Positions 28,117-35,308 of a DNA stretch of 64,000 bases are shown here, in pieces. Origin of the DNA: Rhizobium sp. CIAT894 (GTDB lineage: Bacteria > Pseudomonadota > Alphaproteobacteria > Rhizobiales > Rhizobiaceae); contig NZ_CP020947.1 in assembly GCF_000172795.2 (NCBI RefSeq), positions 1,739,001 to 1,803,000 of the forward strand. The letters run 5' to 3'. Both the position numbers and the translations under genes were made by a program. The notes below the pieces were generated by a model, which searched no databases, was not told the DNA's origin, and saw only the letters and a list, made by a program, of their open reading frames with translations. Positions within the stretch are counted from its first letter, which is position 1; the number at the start of each line of letters is the position of its first letter.

Positions 28117-30048
28117 ATGGTTTTTGTTCTGAAGACCTTCGGTAGATTGCAGCTCGTCGACGAGGACGGGGGCGTTGTAGCGTTTCCCGAGAAAGGCCTC
28201 TTGCTGCTTGCCTATTTGTTCACAACCGATCAGGGATCGGCGGATCGAACGACGCTGGCTCGCTTTCTATGGGGCGAAGCCGACAGGGACGTTGCACTGT
28301 CGACTTTGCGCAAGGTCATTTCCAGAATTAAGGCCCGTCAAATCGATCTCGGGATCGACATCCTCTCATCGCAGGGCAACATGCTCACTCTTGAGCGGGG
28401 TTCTCTGTCTTCCGACATTCTGCTGCCCGACGAAGAGGAAGGGGTCGAGCCGTTCTCCCGGCTGAAACAGTTGGTGAAGCTGATGAACCAGCCCTTTCTG
28501 GGAGCGGTTCAAAGCCATAGCCGACAGTTTCATCGCTGGCTCGCCGAGCGCGAAAATTACCATGTCGAGCTTCTGGCAAATACTTTGAGAACAGCGGCGC
28601 GATTGGCCCAGTCGCAAAAGGAGTCCGACCTTCTGAGGAAGGCTGCGGTCATCCTGTTTCGGACCGAGCCGAAGGATCCGGAAACGCTGCAATTGCTAAT
28701 CGGGATATTCAAGGCGGAAGACGAAGTCGAATCCGTTCGGACCTATTTTGAACAGCGGCGCAATTCGAGTTTGAGAGGCGTCACCGCGCGCGCCGACTCC
28801 GATGCCGGTGAAGCAAAATCCCTCCGTCTGGCCTCCGTGTCTTCAAAGCCGAAACGCGACGCGGCTCTTCCCCTTGAGCCCGAAGATATCCCGATTGCCA
28901 TTCCCCGCCTGGTGCTGCTTCCGCCGAAAAATCAATCCGTTCGGCCCCAAGCCGGTTTTCTCGCCGCATCCTTGGTGGAGGATATCACGATCGGATTTTG
29001 CGTCTTCAACAGCCTGGAGGTCATAGCCCCGTATTCGGCGGTTCAAATCGGTCACCACGTGGAGACGCAGAAGGCCTTCTTCGAACGGCATCGCGTCAAC
29101 TATATCCTCGACACCCGGATCAGCAATTCGGGCGATGAAGTGACCCTGTTCGCCCAGCTGATCTTTTTCGATCAGAATCAAATTGTCTGGGCCGAAAGGT
29201 TCAGCCTCGATCGTATGGATCTCGCCAGAGACAGAAGAGTGGTTGCCCGGCAGATCGCTCTCTCCGTCTCCGGCGAAATCGAGCGCCATGAGGCGTTGCG
29301 CGAAGATCTGAACCCGGCCGCTTATCACCGATATCTCGTCGGCCGGCGGCACCTGGCGCGCCTCACACTTCCGAACCTGCGGCGCGCCCGCAAGGAAATG
29401 AAAGCCGCGCTCGGAGAAAGCCCCGATTTCGCACCGGCGCTGAGTTCGATGGCGCGGACCTACTCCAAGGAATGGTTGTTGACGGCCCGGGGCGATATCG
29501 ATCTTTTGCAAGTGGCGGAGACTTTCGCCAAGCAGGCCACCGACATGCGCTCGGACTTCGCCGACGGCTATCGCGAGCGCGGTGTCGCCAAGCTGTTGCA
29601 GGGCGCGTTCGACGAAAGCGCCGAAGCGATGGAAGTGGCCGAAAGCCTTGCGCCCCACTATGCCGACGTGATCGCCGACTATGCCGACACCTTGGTTCAT
29701 TGTTCGCTCCCCGCCATGGCCTTGCGAAAGATCGAGCGGGCAATTGAACTGAACCCGCTCGGTCCCGACACTTATTTCTGGACCGCTGCGGGAGCAAACT
29801 ATGCCCTCGGCGAATTCGAAGCGTCGCTGGACTATATCGGGCAGATGGCCGATCCCAATTTGGCCGACAGACTGTCTGCTGCAAATTGGGCCATGTTAGG
29901 CCATCCGGACAAGGCGCGGATCTTCGTGAGAAGGTTTCGTGAAGGCAATCCGGACTTCGATGTGGACAAGTGGTTGTCCGCAGTTCCAAGTAAAGAGCAG
30001 TGGCATAAAGATCTTTATCGTGAAGGCCTGAAGAAAGCTGGATTTTAA
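28117..30048 (+). CDS. SARP/BTAD-type transcriptional regulator with TolB-like and TPR domains
   Basis: A 643-residue cytoplasmic protein with four parts. Residues 1-95 form an OmpR-like winged helix (FGRLQLVDEDGGVV, ARFLWGEADRDVALSTLRKV). Residues 105-225 form a bacterial transcriptional activation domain of helical repeats. Residues 265-385 (RLVLLPPKNQS, ASLVEDITIGFCVFNSLEVI, VNYILDTRISNSGDEV, IVWAERFSLD) match the TolB-like domain often found with rhizobial adenylate cyclases and TPR proteins. Residues 395-640 are TPR repeats. This is therefore a large sensor-regulator without a recognised ligand. A 72-residue unknown protein starts 26 bases downstream, probably in the same transcript. Confidence 0.8.
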   Translation: MVFVLKTFGRLQLVDEDGGVVAFPEKGLLLLAYLFTTDQGSADRTTLARFLWGEADRDVALSTLRKVISRIKARQIDLGIDILSSQGNMLTLERGSLSSDILLPDEEEGVEPFSRLKQLVKLMNQPFLGAVQSHSRQFHRWLAERENYHVELLANTLRTAARLAQSQKESDLLRKAAVILFRTEPKDPETLQLLIGIFKAEDEVESVRTYFEQRRNSSLRGVTARADSDAGEAKSLRLASVSSKPKRDAALPLEPEDIPIAIPRLVLLPPKNQSVRPQAGFLAASLVEDITIGFCVFNSLEVIAPYSAVQIGHHVETQKAFFERHRVNYILDTRISNSGDEVTLFAQLIFFDQNQIVWAERFSLDRMDLARDRRVVARQIALSVSGEIERHEALREDLNPAAYHRYLVGRRHLARLTLPNLRRARKEMKAALGESPDFAPALSSMARTYSKEWLLTARGDIDLLQVAETFAKQATDMRSDFADGYRERGVAKLLQGAFDESAEAMEVAESLAPHYADVIADYADTLVHCSLPAMALRKIERAIELNPLGPDTYFWTAAGANYALGEFEASLDYIGQMADPNLADRLSAANWAMLGHPDKARIFVRRFREGNPDFDVDKWLSAVPSKEQWHKDLYREGLKKAGF

Positions 30049-30074
30049 ACATCAATCGTTAGAGAGGGAAAAAC

Positions 30075-30293
30075 ATGGCTACAGTTGTTGTTATTAGTGT
30101 TGAAGGTCAGGACGGGCTCTGGGTCGCTGATCTGGACGCCGGCACCGTATTGCCGCTGCCGGCCCCCAAGGCGGGCGCCCTGAAAGCGGTGACCGATCTT
30201 CGCGCCACCGGCGCGACGGTGACAAAGGGTGTGAATGTTGCTGTCACCGTTCAGTCGGCCGAGGCGGCATTCTCGGGTCATTATGACGGCTGA
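30075..30293 (+). CDS. 72-residue uncharacterised protein paired with the BTAD regulator
   Basis: A small acidic-to-neutral protein (begins MATVVVISVEGQDGLWVADL, ends AAFSGHYDG) with no cysteine, signal peptide or membrane segment. Alternating valines suggest a small beta-rich fold. A ribosome-binding sequence GAGAGGG precedes the ATG. It lies 26 bases after the regulator and a hairpin follows it, so the two genes look like a closed unit. I do not recognise the family. It could be a target, a partner or a modified peptide precursor; the sequence does not decide. Confidence 0.65.
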   Translation: MATVVVISVEGQDGLWVADLDAGTVLPLPAPKAGALKAVTDLRATGATVTKGVNVAVTVQSAEAAFSGHYDG

Positions 30294-30324
30294 TCGTGGA
30301 TGATTGCGGTGTTATAGCGAGATG

Positions 30325-30356
30325 ACGGCGAGCGGGGGAAGCGACCTGCTCGCCGT
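30325..30356 (+). terminator. Hairpin after the 72-residue gene
   Basis: ACGGCGAGC at 30325-30333 pairs perfectly with GCTCGCCGT at 30348-30356 across a 14-base loop. It begins about 30 bases after the stop. A T run is lacking. Confidence 0.5.
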
Positions 30357-30366
30357 TGCGCATCAA

Positions 30367-30482
30367 GCGGGCGCTGCATTGATATGATCACAGTCATTCT
30401 CGGTGCCGATCAAATCTACTCGGTTCTCGGCGGCAATCTATCGGCGTGGTGACGCGGGGTTCGATACCGCTCGCCCGCACCA
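30367..30482 (+). other. Decayed tRNA-like sequence (3' end with CCA)
   Basis: The last 24 bases, from GTTCGA to ACCA at 30459-30482, have exactly the length and order of a tRNA 3' end: T-loop TTCGATA, 3' T-stem, acceptor strand CGCCCGC and CCA. They match the tRNA-Leu(UAA) 3' end at 18 of 24 positions. A perfect acceptor partner GCGGGCG occurs at 30367-30373, 116 bases overall. The T-stem has mismatches and no D or anticodon arm can be drawn, so this is not a working tRNA. A tRNA relic or att remnant is possible. Confidence 0.4.
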
Positions 30483-30610
30483 CCTTCATATTCCGGTTTG
30501 AATATGCTGTATATTGTGTGTAAAAGCGCGTTATTGATTGACAATGACATTTTTGGTGCAAGGATTGCGCCGCGGCGATTGAGTAAGTGTTGTCTTGTGG
30601 GAGTAAGACG

Positions 30611-30742
30611 ATGGTTTACGATTGGAGTGGGGCAAAGGTTCGGCGCATCCGGATCTTCAAGACCAGTGTCGCGCTTGTTCTTGGAACAGCGCTGGCCGCG
30701 ATACCTCTGTTCTTCTGGGCCGTGCAGTTGCGTGGTTTCTGA
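30611..30742 (+). CDS. 43-residue single-pass membrane protein
   Basis: The frame runs from ATG at 30611 to TGA at 30740-30742. The product starts MVYDWSGAKVRRIRIFKTSV and continues with a hydrophobic helix of about 22 residues (ALVLGTALAAIPLFFWAVQL), then RGF. The basic stretch before the helix predicts an inside N-terminus. GGGAG lies seven bases before the ATG, a well-placed ribosome-binding site. The gene stands between the BTAD unit and the convergent vanZ gene. Function is unknown. Confidence 0.6.
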   Translation: MVYDWSGAKVRRIRIFKTSVALVLGTALAAIPLFFWAVQLRGF

Positions 30743-30755
30743 CCTGAAGGAATAA

Positions 30756-31130
30756 TCAGCGTTCTGCGAAAGGAACGGTGCTTGGCGCCTTGCTCTCGCG
30801 CCACCTGTTGATCACCCAGCCGGCCAGCAGCCCGAGGGCGGCGCCTACGGCCTTGACGCCGGCATCATGCAGGCGCGGATGGCGTGTCGGCGCAAAATAC
30901 TGCAAATATTCGATGGCGACCGAGCCGGCGATCAGCAGCACGGCCACCAGTTTCCACTGTTTCGGATAGGCAAGCGCAAAGGCGAGGCCAAGAATAACAT
31001 AGGCGCCCGCGCGGTCGGTATCGACCGTCGTGACCGTTTCCGGCCTCAGCCCGATCGGCGAAACCGTGACGAAGAGGATGAAGGCGAGCAGCAGCCAGGC
31101 GAGCGGTCTTGCGTATTTGATGATCATCAT
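30756..31130 (-). CDS. VanZ-family membrane protein
   Basis: A 124-residue inner-membrane protein with about four hydrophobic segments: AWLLLAFILFVTVSPIGL, AYVILGLAFALAY, LVAVLLIAGSVAIEYLQYF and a final AVGAALGLLAGWVI. The motif EYLQYFAPTRHPRLHDAGVKAVGAALG (start residue about 79) resembles the VanZ signature of a glutamate followed by an RxxxxxD pattern. VanZ was named for teicoplanin resistance, but most family members have unknown function in envelope biology. Either of the two initial methionines could be the start. It is convergent with the 43-residue gene. Confidence 0.8.
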   Translation of the reverse strand: MMIIKYARPLAWLLLAFILFVTVSPIGLRPETVTTVDTDRAGAYVILGLAFALAYPKQWKLVAVLLIAGSVAIEYLQYFAPTRHPRLHDAGVKAVGAALGLLAGWVINRWRESKAPSTVPFAER

Positions 31131-31202
31131 GGCTTCATATAGTGGCCGGCCTTTTCATTGACAGTTAAAATCAGTTCATGTGCCGCCAATTTTGCGGTTG
31201 GC

Positions 31203-31316
31203 TTAAGAAAGCCTTTCGTAAACAAGGCCGGCGGCGAACTGGAAATGGCCGAAGCGGGCTTTCTTTTGCCGGCCGGCCTGTGCCATAGCGGCGCTGTAAT
31301 CATGAGAATGGATCAC
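31203..31316 (-). CDS. Possible 37-residue protein divergent from ilvA
   Basis: A minus-strand frame ending in TAA at 31203 has strongly GC-biased third positions and reads SHDYSAAMAQAGRQKKARFG, then HFQFAAGLVYERLS. A GTG at 31316 would give 37 residues; an internal ATG would give 27. No strong ribosome-binding site is seen, and the 5' end comes within five bases of the ilvA start. It is listed because the codon pattern looks protein-coding, but it could be chance. No function can be proposed. Confidence 0.35.
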   Translation of the reverse strand: MIHSHDYSAAMAQAGRQKKARFGHFQFAAGLVYERLS

Positions 31317-31320
31317 GCCC

Positions 31321-32571
31321 GTGACGAGACTTGATGTCGAAAGCGCCGAAGAGGCAATGCGCAGCCTTTTTCCGGCAACGCCGCTGCAACTCAATGATCA
31401 TCTCTCGGCGCGTTACGGGGCCGATATCTGGCTGAAGCGCGAGGATCTTTCGCCGGTGCGCTCCTATAAGATCCGCGGCGCCTTCAACTTCTTCCGCAAG
31501 GCGATCGGGCAGGGTGCTGCCGGCAAGACCTTCGTCTGCGCCTCAGCCGGCAATCACGCCCAGGGCTTTGCCTTCGTCTGCCGCCATTTCGGCGTGCCGG
31601 GCGTCGTCTTCATGCCGGTGACGACACCGCAGCAGAAGATCGACAAGACCCGCATGTTCGGCGCCGAATTCATCACCATCCGGCTGATCGGCGACTTCTT
31701 CGACCAGTGCTACCAGGCCGCACGCGATCATGTCGAGGCAATCGGCGGCGTCATGGTGCCGCCCTTCGATCACGCCGACATCATCGAGGGGCAGGCGACC
31801 GTCGCTGCCGAAATCATGCAGCAACTGCCTGATGGAACGGTGCCTGATATAGTCGTCCTGCCGGTCGGCGGCGGCGGGCTTGCCGCCGGCATTACCGGTT
31901 ATCTCGACGGCACCGTGCCGAAATCGGCCTTCGTCTTCACCGAGCCGGCCGGCGCGCCGAGTCTCAGGCGCAGTATCGAGGCGGGCAGGGTGACGACGCT
32001 TGCCAAGGTCGACAATTTCGTCGACGGTGCGGCCGTCGCCCGCATCGGCGACCTGAATTTTGCTGCTCTTTGCGATTTTCCGGCCGAACAGGTGCAACTG
32101 ATGCCGGAGAACGCCATCTGCGTCACCATCCAGGAGATGCTGAACGTCGAAGGTGTCGTGCTCGAGCCGGCCGGCGCCCTGTCGCTGACGGCGATCGCCG
32201 CGATGGACCGCCAAGCGATCCGCGGCAAGACCATCGTCGCAGTCGTCTCCGGCGGCAATTTCGATTTCGAGCGGCTGCCTGACGTAAAGGAAAGAGCCAT
32301 GCGTTACGCAGGGCTGAAGAAATACTTCATCCTGCGGCTTGCCCAGCGCCCCGGGGCGCTCCGGGATTTCCTCAATCTGCTCGGACCCGACGACGATATC
32401 GCCCGCTTCGAATATCTGAAAAAATCGGCGCGCAATTTCGGCTCGATCCTGATCGGTATCGAAACCAAGGCGCCGGAGAATTTCGCCCGGTTGATCGGAA
32501 ATTTCGAAGCTGCCGGCATGGGTTACGAGGATATCACCGAAAACGAGATCCTCGCCAACCTGATCATTTGA
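31321..32571 (+). CDS. ilvA: Threonine ammonia-lyase (short form)
   Basis: A 416-residue PLP enzyme that deaminates threonine to 2-oxobutanoate, the entry to isoleucine synthesis. The PLP lysine is in SPVRSYKIRGAFNFFRKA near residue 50, the phosphate-binding glycine loop is LPVGGGGLAAG near 182, and VVSGGNFDFERLPDVKERAM near 308 ends the catalytic domain. The C-terminal part (320-416, RYAGLKKYFILRLAQRPGAL) is a single ACT-like regulatory domain, half of that in E. coli IlvA. The GTG at 31321 is the best-fitting start; an ATG 13 bases upstream is out of frame. It stands as a single gene before hlyU. Confidence 0.93.
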   Translation: MTRLDVESAEEAMRSLFPATPLQLNDHLSARYGADIWLKREDLSPVRSYKIRGAFNFFRKAIGQGAAGKTFVCASAGNHAQGFAFVCRHFGVPGVVFMPVTTPQQKIDKTRMFGAEFITIRLIGDFFDQCYQAARDHVEAIGGVMVPPFDHADIIEGQATVAAEIMQQLPDGTVPDIVVLPVGGGGLAAGITGYLDGTVPKSAFVFTEPAGAPSLRRSIEAGRVTTLAKVDNFVDGAAVARIGDLNFAALCDFPAEQVQLMPENAICVTIQEMLNVEGVVLEPAGALSLTAIAAMDRQAIRGKTIVAVVSGGNFDFERLPDVKERAMRYAGLKKYFILRLAQRPGALRDFLNLLGPDDDIARFEYLKKSARNFGSILIGIETKAPENFARLIGNFEAAGMGYEDITENEILANLII

Positions 32572-32608
32572 CTTGGCGATAACAGCACCATCGTGCTAAA
32601 GGCGGAAC

Positions 32609-32935
32609 ATGGCTTCGTTCATCTCAAATCTCTTTTCGATGTTCTCCGGCGGCAGCAAACCCGCCGCGGAAGCGGCAGGTCCCTCCGGCGAGCCGCAGCT
32701 TTACGGCGATTGCACGATCTATGCGGAGCCTCGCAAGGAAGGCGGCCAGTATCGCCTTGCCGGCCGCATCGAAAAGAAGATCGGCGACGAGGTTCTGGTG
32801 CGCAATTTCATTCGCGCCGATCTGTTTTCCTCGTCCGACGATGCGCTCGAATGCACGGTGCGCAAGGCGCAGCAGATCATTGATCAGCATGGTCCATCAC
32901 TCTTCGGTGACGGCGAGAAGCTTCGTCAGGTCTGA
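32609..32935 (+). CDS. HlyU-family protein
   Basis: A 108-residue protein. After a short N-terminal stretch (MASFISNLFSMFSGGSKPAA) the sequence from residue 30, LYGDCTIYAEPRKEGGQYRLAG, through RNFIRADLFSSSDDALECTV and ending KAQQIIDQHGPSLF, matches the HlyU domain family. Despite the name shared with the Vibrio regulator, this alphaproteobacterial group has no helix-turn-helix and is best called a HlyU-domain protein of unknown role. ATG at 32609 follows AAGGCGGA. It is 37 bases downstream of ilvA and could be cotranscribed. Confidence 0.85.
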   Translation: MASFISNLFSMFSGGSKPAAEAAGPSGEPQLYGDCTIYAEPRKEGGQYRLAGRIEKKIGDEVLVRNFIRADLFSSSDDALECTVRKAQQIIDQHGPSLFGDGEKLRQV

Positions 32936-33177
32936 AATCGGGATCCGCCGGGTCAGCACTTGATGCCGGCCACGATTATTCTTGTTTTTCAATCCTGTGA
33001 CCCGGGTGCACCGAGTGACCGGGACTTCGCTCACGCAATCTTAAAGGATTGGGGTGAAAGGTATCGCCTGCAGGATTTGCGGGACACTCTCGTGTTTGAC
33101 TTTTTCGAACGATCGACCAAAGGCATAGCCGCGCCGGCAGAATACCGGGGGCGGACATCCCTCGCTGAGCTGCCGTG

Positions 33178-34446
33178 ATGGAGACGCTCAACCTCGTTCT
33201 CTTTGCCGTCGAAGCCGTCGCCTATTTCGCGCTGATGGTGACGCTTCTGCATTTCCGTCATCGGCTCGGCCTCGGGGTTTTCCTGACCGCGCTCGGCGTC
33301 ATGCATTTCATGGAAACCTATCTGGCGGCGGTCTTCTATGTCTCGCTGCCGTTCGGGGATGTATCCCCGGGCTCATCCGTCTTCTTCTCCGGCAAGCTGA
33401 TGATGATCCTGATGCTTTACCTGCAGGAGGATGCCGCAACGGTGCGCCAGCCGATCTATGGCCTGTTCCTCGGCAACCTGCTCACGGTCGGCATCGCCTG
33501 GGTGCTGCAGCTGCACCTTCCGCTGCAGATGTCGGCCGACCACACGCCAGACGTCGATTTTCTCAAGGAGATGGGCTGGCTGATGGTCTGGGGCACGGCG
33601 CTGCTCTATGTCGATTCGCTCGGCATCATCCTGCTTTACGAAAAGCTCGGCGATTTCTTCCGCCGGCGCGTCGTCCTGCGTTTCCTGATTTCGGGATTCG
33701 TGCTGCTGACGTTCGACCAGATCGGCTTCTTCGCCGCGCTGCATTATTTCCTGGATGTGCCGGTTGCGGCATTCTGGGCCGGATGGAAGGCGAAAATGCT
33801 TGCTGTCTGTCTCTATGCCGTGATGTTCGCGATCTATGAATATCGTATCCGCCGGACCGGGGCGCCCATATCTGCACGCTCGATCAGCGACGTGTTCGGC
33901 GACCTGACATTCCGTGAGCGCTACAACGATCTTCTGGAGCGCACCGGCCGCGATATGCTGACCGGTGTCTACGATCGTACGCGCATGGAGCTGGAAGCGC
34001 CGCTGATGCTGAGTGAAGCGCTGAGGCAGGGACTGTTCACCACCATCCTCATTCTCGACGCCGATCACTTCAAGGATGTCAATGACGGCTACGGTCATCT
34101 TCAGGGCGACGAGGTGCTGAAGGCGATCGCCGCGCGTTTGGGCACGACATTGCGGTCGAGCGACCGCGTCTTCCGCTTCGGCGGCGAGGAATTCGTTGCC
34201 GTCTGTCCGGGCACCGACCACGAAGAGGGTCTGCTGCTTGCCGAGCGCTTGCGCTGGACAATCGAGACCAGCGTCAGGACGCCGGATAACAGGCCGGTCA
34301 CGGTCAGTATCGGCGTCGCCACCGCCGACGAGGACGGCGCCGATTTCACCGCCGTGTTGACGGCTGCCGACGGCAGGCTCTATGCGGCGAAGAAGAGCGG
34401 CCGCAACTGCGTCGTCGGCCGTTCCGGTGTGGCGAAACTTAGCTGA
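33178..34446 (+). CDS. Membrane-bound diguanylate cyclase (GGDEF)
   Basis: A 422-residue inner-membrane protein. Residues 1-225 hold about seven hydrophobic helices (from LNLVLFAVEAVAYFALMVTL to MLAVCLYAVMFAIYEY), a sensor of unknown ligand. The C-terminal GGDEF domain starts at about residue 260 (RDMLTGVYDR) and has ILDADHFKDVNDGYGHLQGD for metal and substrate, and the active site FRFGGEEFV. The inhibitory I-site RSSD lies five residues before GGEEF, so product feedback is expected. It should make cyclic di-GMP. A PilZ protein, a possible receptor class for this messenger, is encoded at 42232. The ATG at 33178 overlaps an in-frame GTG three bases upstream. Confidence 0.93.
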   Translation: METLNLVLFAVEAVAYFALMVTLLHFRHRLGLGVFLTALGVMHFMETYLAAVFYVSLPFGDVSPGSSVFFSGKLMMILMLYLQEDAATVRQPIYGLFLGNLLTVGIAWVLQLHLPLQMSADHTPDVDFLKEMGWLMVWGTALLYVDSLGIILLYEKLGDFFRRRVVLRFLISGFVLLTFDQIGFFAALHYFLDVPVAAFWAGWKAKMLAVCLYAVMFAIYEYRIRRTGAPISARSISDVFGDLTFRERYNDLLERTGRDMLTGVYDRTRMELEAPLMLSEALRQGLFTTILILDADHFKDVNDGYGHLQGDEVLKAIAARLGTTLRSSDRVFRFGGEEFVAVCPGTDHEEGLLLAERLRWTIETSVRTPDNRPVTVSIGVATADEDGADFTAVLTAADGRLYAAKKSGRNCVVGRSGVAKLS

Positions 34447-34552
34447 AGCATGTCGCGAAAAATGTGCAGCGGTTTTGTGGCAATGACATGCTTAAACAAA
34501 GAGCTGAAGCGAGAAGAGCGAATCTGAAAGATCGCGACGCGCTTTAGAGCGG
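34447..34552 (+). repeat. Rhizobial-type composite hairpin intergenic repeat, copy 2
   Basis: Starts at the base after the diguanylate-cyclase stop. GCATGTC and GACATGC pair around GTGCAGCGGTTTT, then TTAAACAAAGAGCTGAAGCG follows and a second imperfect stem ends with GCGACGCGCTTTAG. Block order matches the copy at 68-168. It is a family I remember as very frequent between rhizobial genes. Confidence 0.65.
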
Positions 34553-34553
34553 C

Positions 34554-34853
34554 TTAATAATCGTCTTCGTCGTCGCGGCGGCGGGTTTGAGCGGTCGGCG
34601 TCCTGAGCATGAAACCCTCCGGCCGCTTGTCATTCCTGTGATCGCTGACGCGTATTTGGACGATCATGCCAAGGGCGGCTATGACGGTAAGGACACCGGT
34701 AACGAGGGTTTGGTGCTCTAGCACAAGGGCTTCCCAGTCAATTCGTCCCAGAAGCGGGATTGCGACGCAAGCAGCGGCGAAGGCTCCCAATTTCCAGACC
34801 CAGGGTACACTCACCAACTTTTTGTCCACCCGATATCCGATCCAACTCGGCAA
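34554..34853 (-). CDS. Small membrane protein, 99 residues
   Basis: The product has two hydrophobic segments, VWKLGAFAAACVAIPLLG and TLVTGVLTVIAALGMIVQI, and a charged C-terminal tail ending RRDDEDDY, a hairpin-type inner-membrane protein. The annotated ATG at 34853 has no strong ribosome-binding site and a later GTG or TTG could be used. Its stop lies at the edge of the composite repeat that follows the convergent diguanylate cyclase gene. I do not recognise the family. Confidence 0.55.
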   Translation of the reverse strand: MPSWIGYRVDKKLVSVPWVWKLGAFAAACVAIPLLGRIDWEALVLEHQTLVTGVLTVIAALGMIVQIRVSDHRNDKRPEGFMLRTPTAQTRRRDDEDDY

Positions 34854-35308
34854 TATTCATCCACAGATTGCATAAACCAAAGCGAGATACAAGTCGTCAG
34901 GCGAGGGCGGACGGATTCTTCACAGGATGTTCCACATCCGATGCCAAGCTTCGACACGTTGCCGCCCCCGGAGACCAGGGGTTGGCGGCCATCGGCCTGA
35001 CACGAAGCCTCTCTTGCCGGGCGGCCTAATTTTTTCCCTCTTTGCGCGTGTCGTTGGACCCAGAATTCCGTGGTCGACGATGGTTCGCCAGGTCGCGCGC
35101 CTTGCGGACGTGACGGAGCGGGCTTGCAGGACCATTGGTCGGGGCAGAGCGAGGCAGGCGTTGAGGATGTTGTATAAACAATAACATATCTCTACGGATA
35201 TTTGTCTTTTCAATGGTTTACGGAAATCATAAAAACGGCTTGTTCGGCAAATGCAAACGTGATCTCCATTGCCTCGACGAATGAGTTTTCTGCGAGGGGC
35301 GTGGAGAC
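34854..35308. other. Gene-free region before the MFS gene
   Basis: About 455 bases with stop codons in all frames that have any coding-like character. The last 130 bases are AT-rich and probably hold the promoter of the MFS gene. I see no tRNA, riboswitch core or long inverted repeat here. A small regulatory RNA cannot be excluded from sequence alone. Confidence 0.45.
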
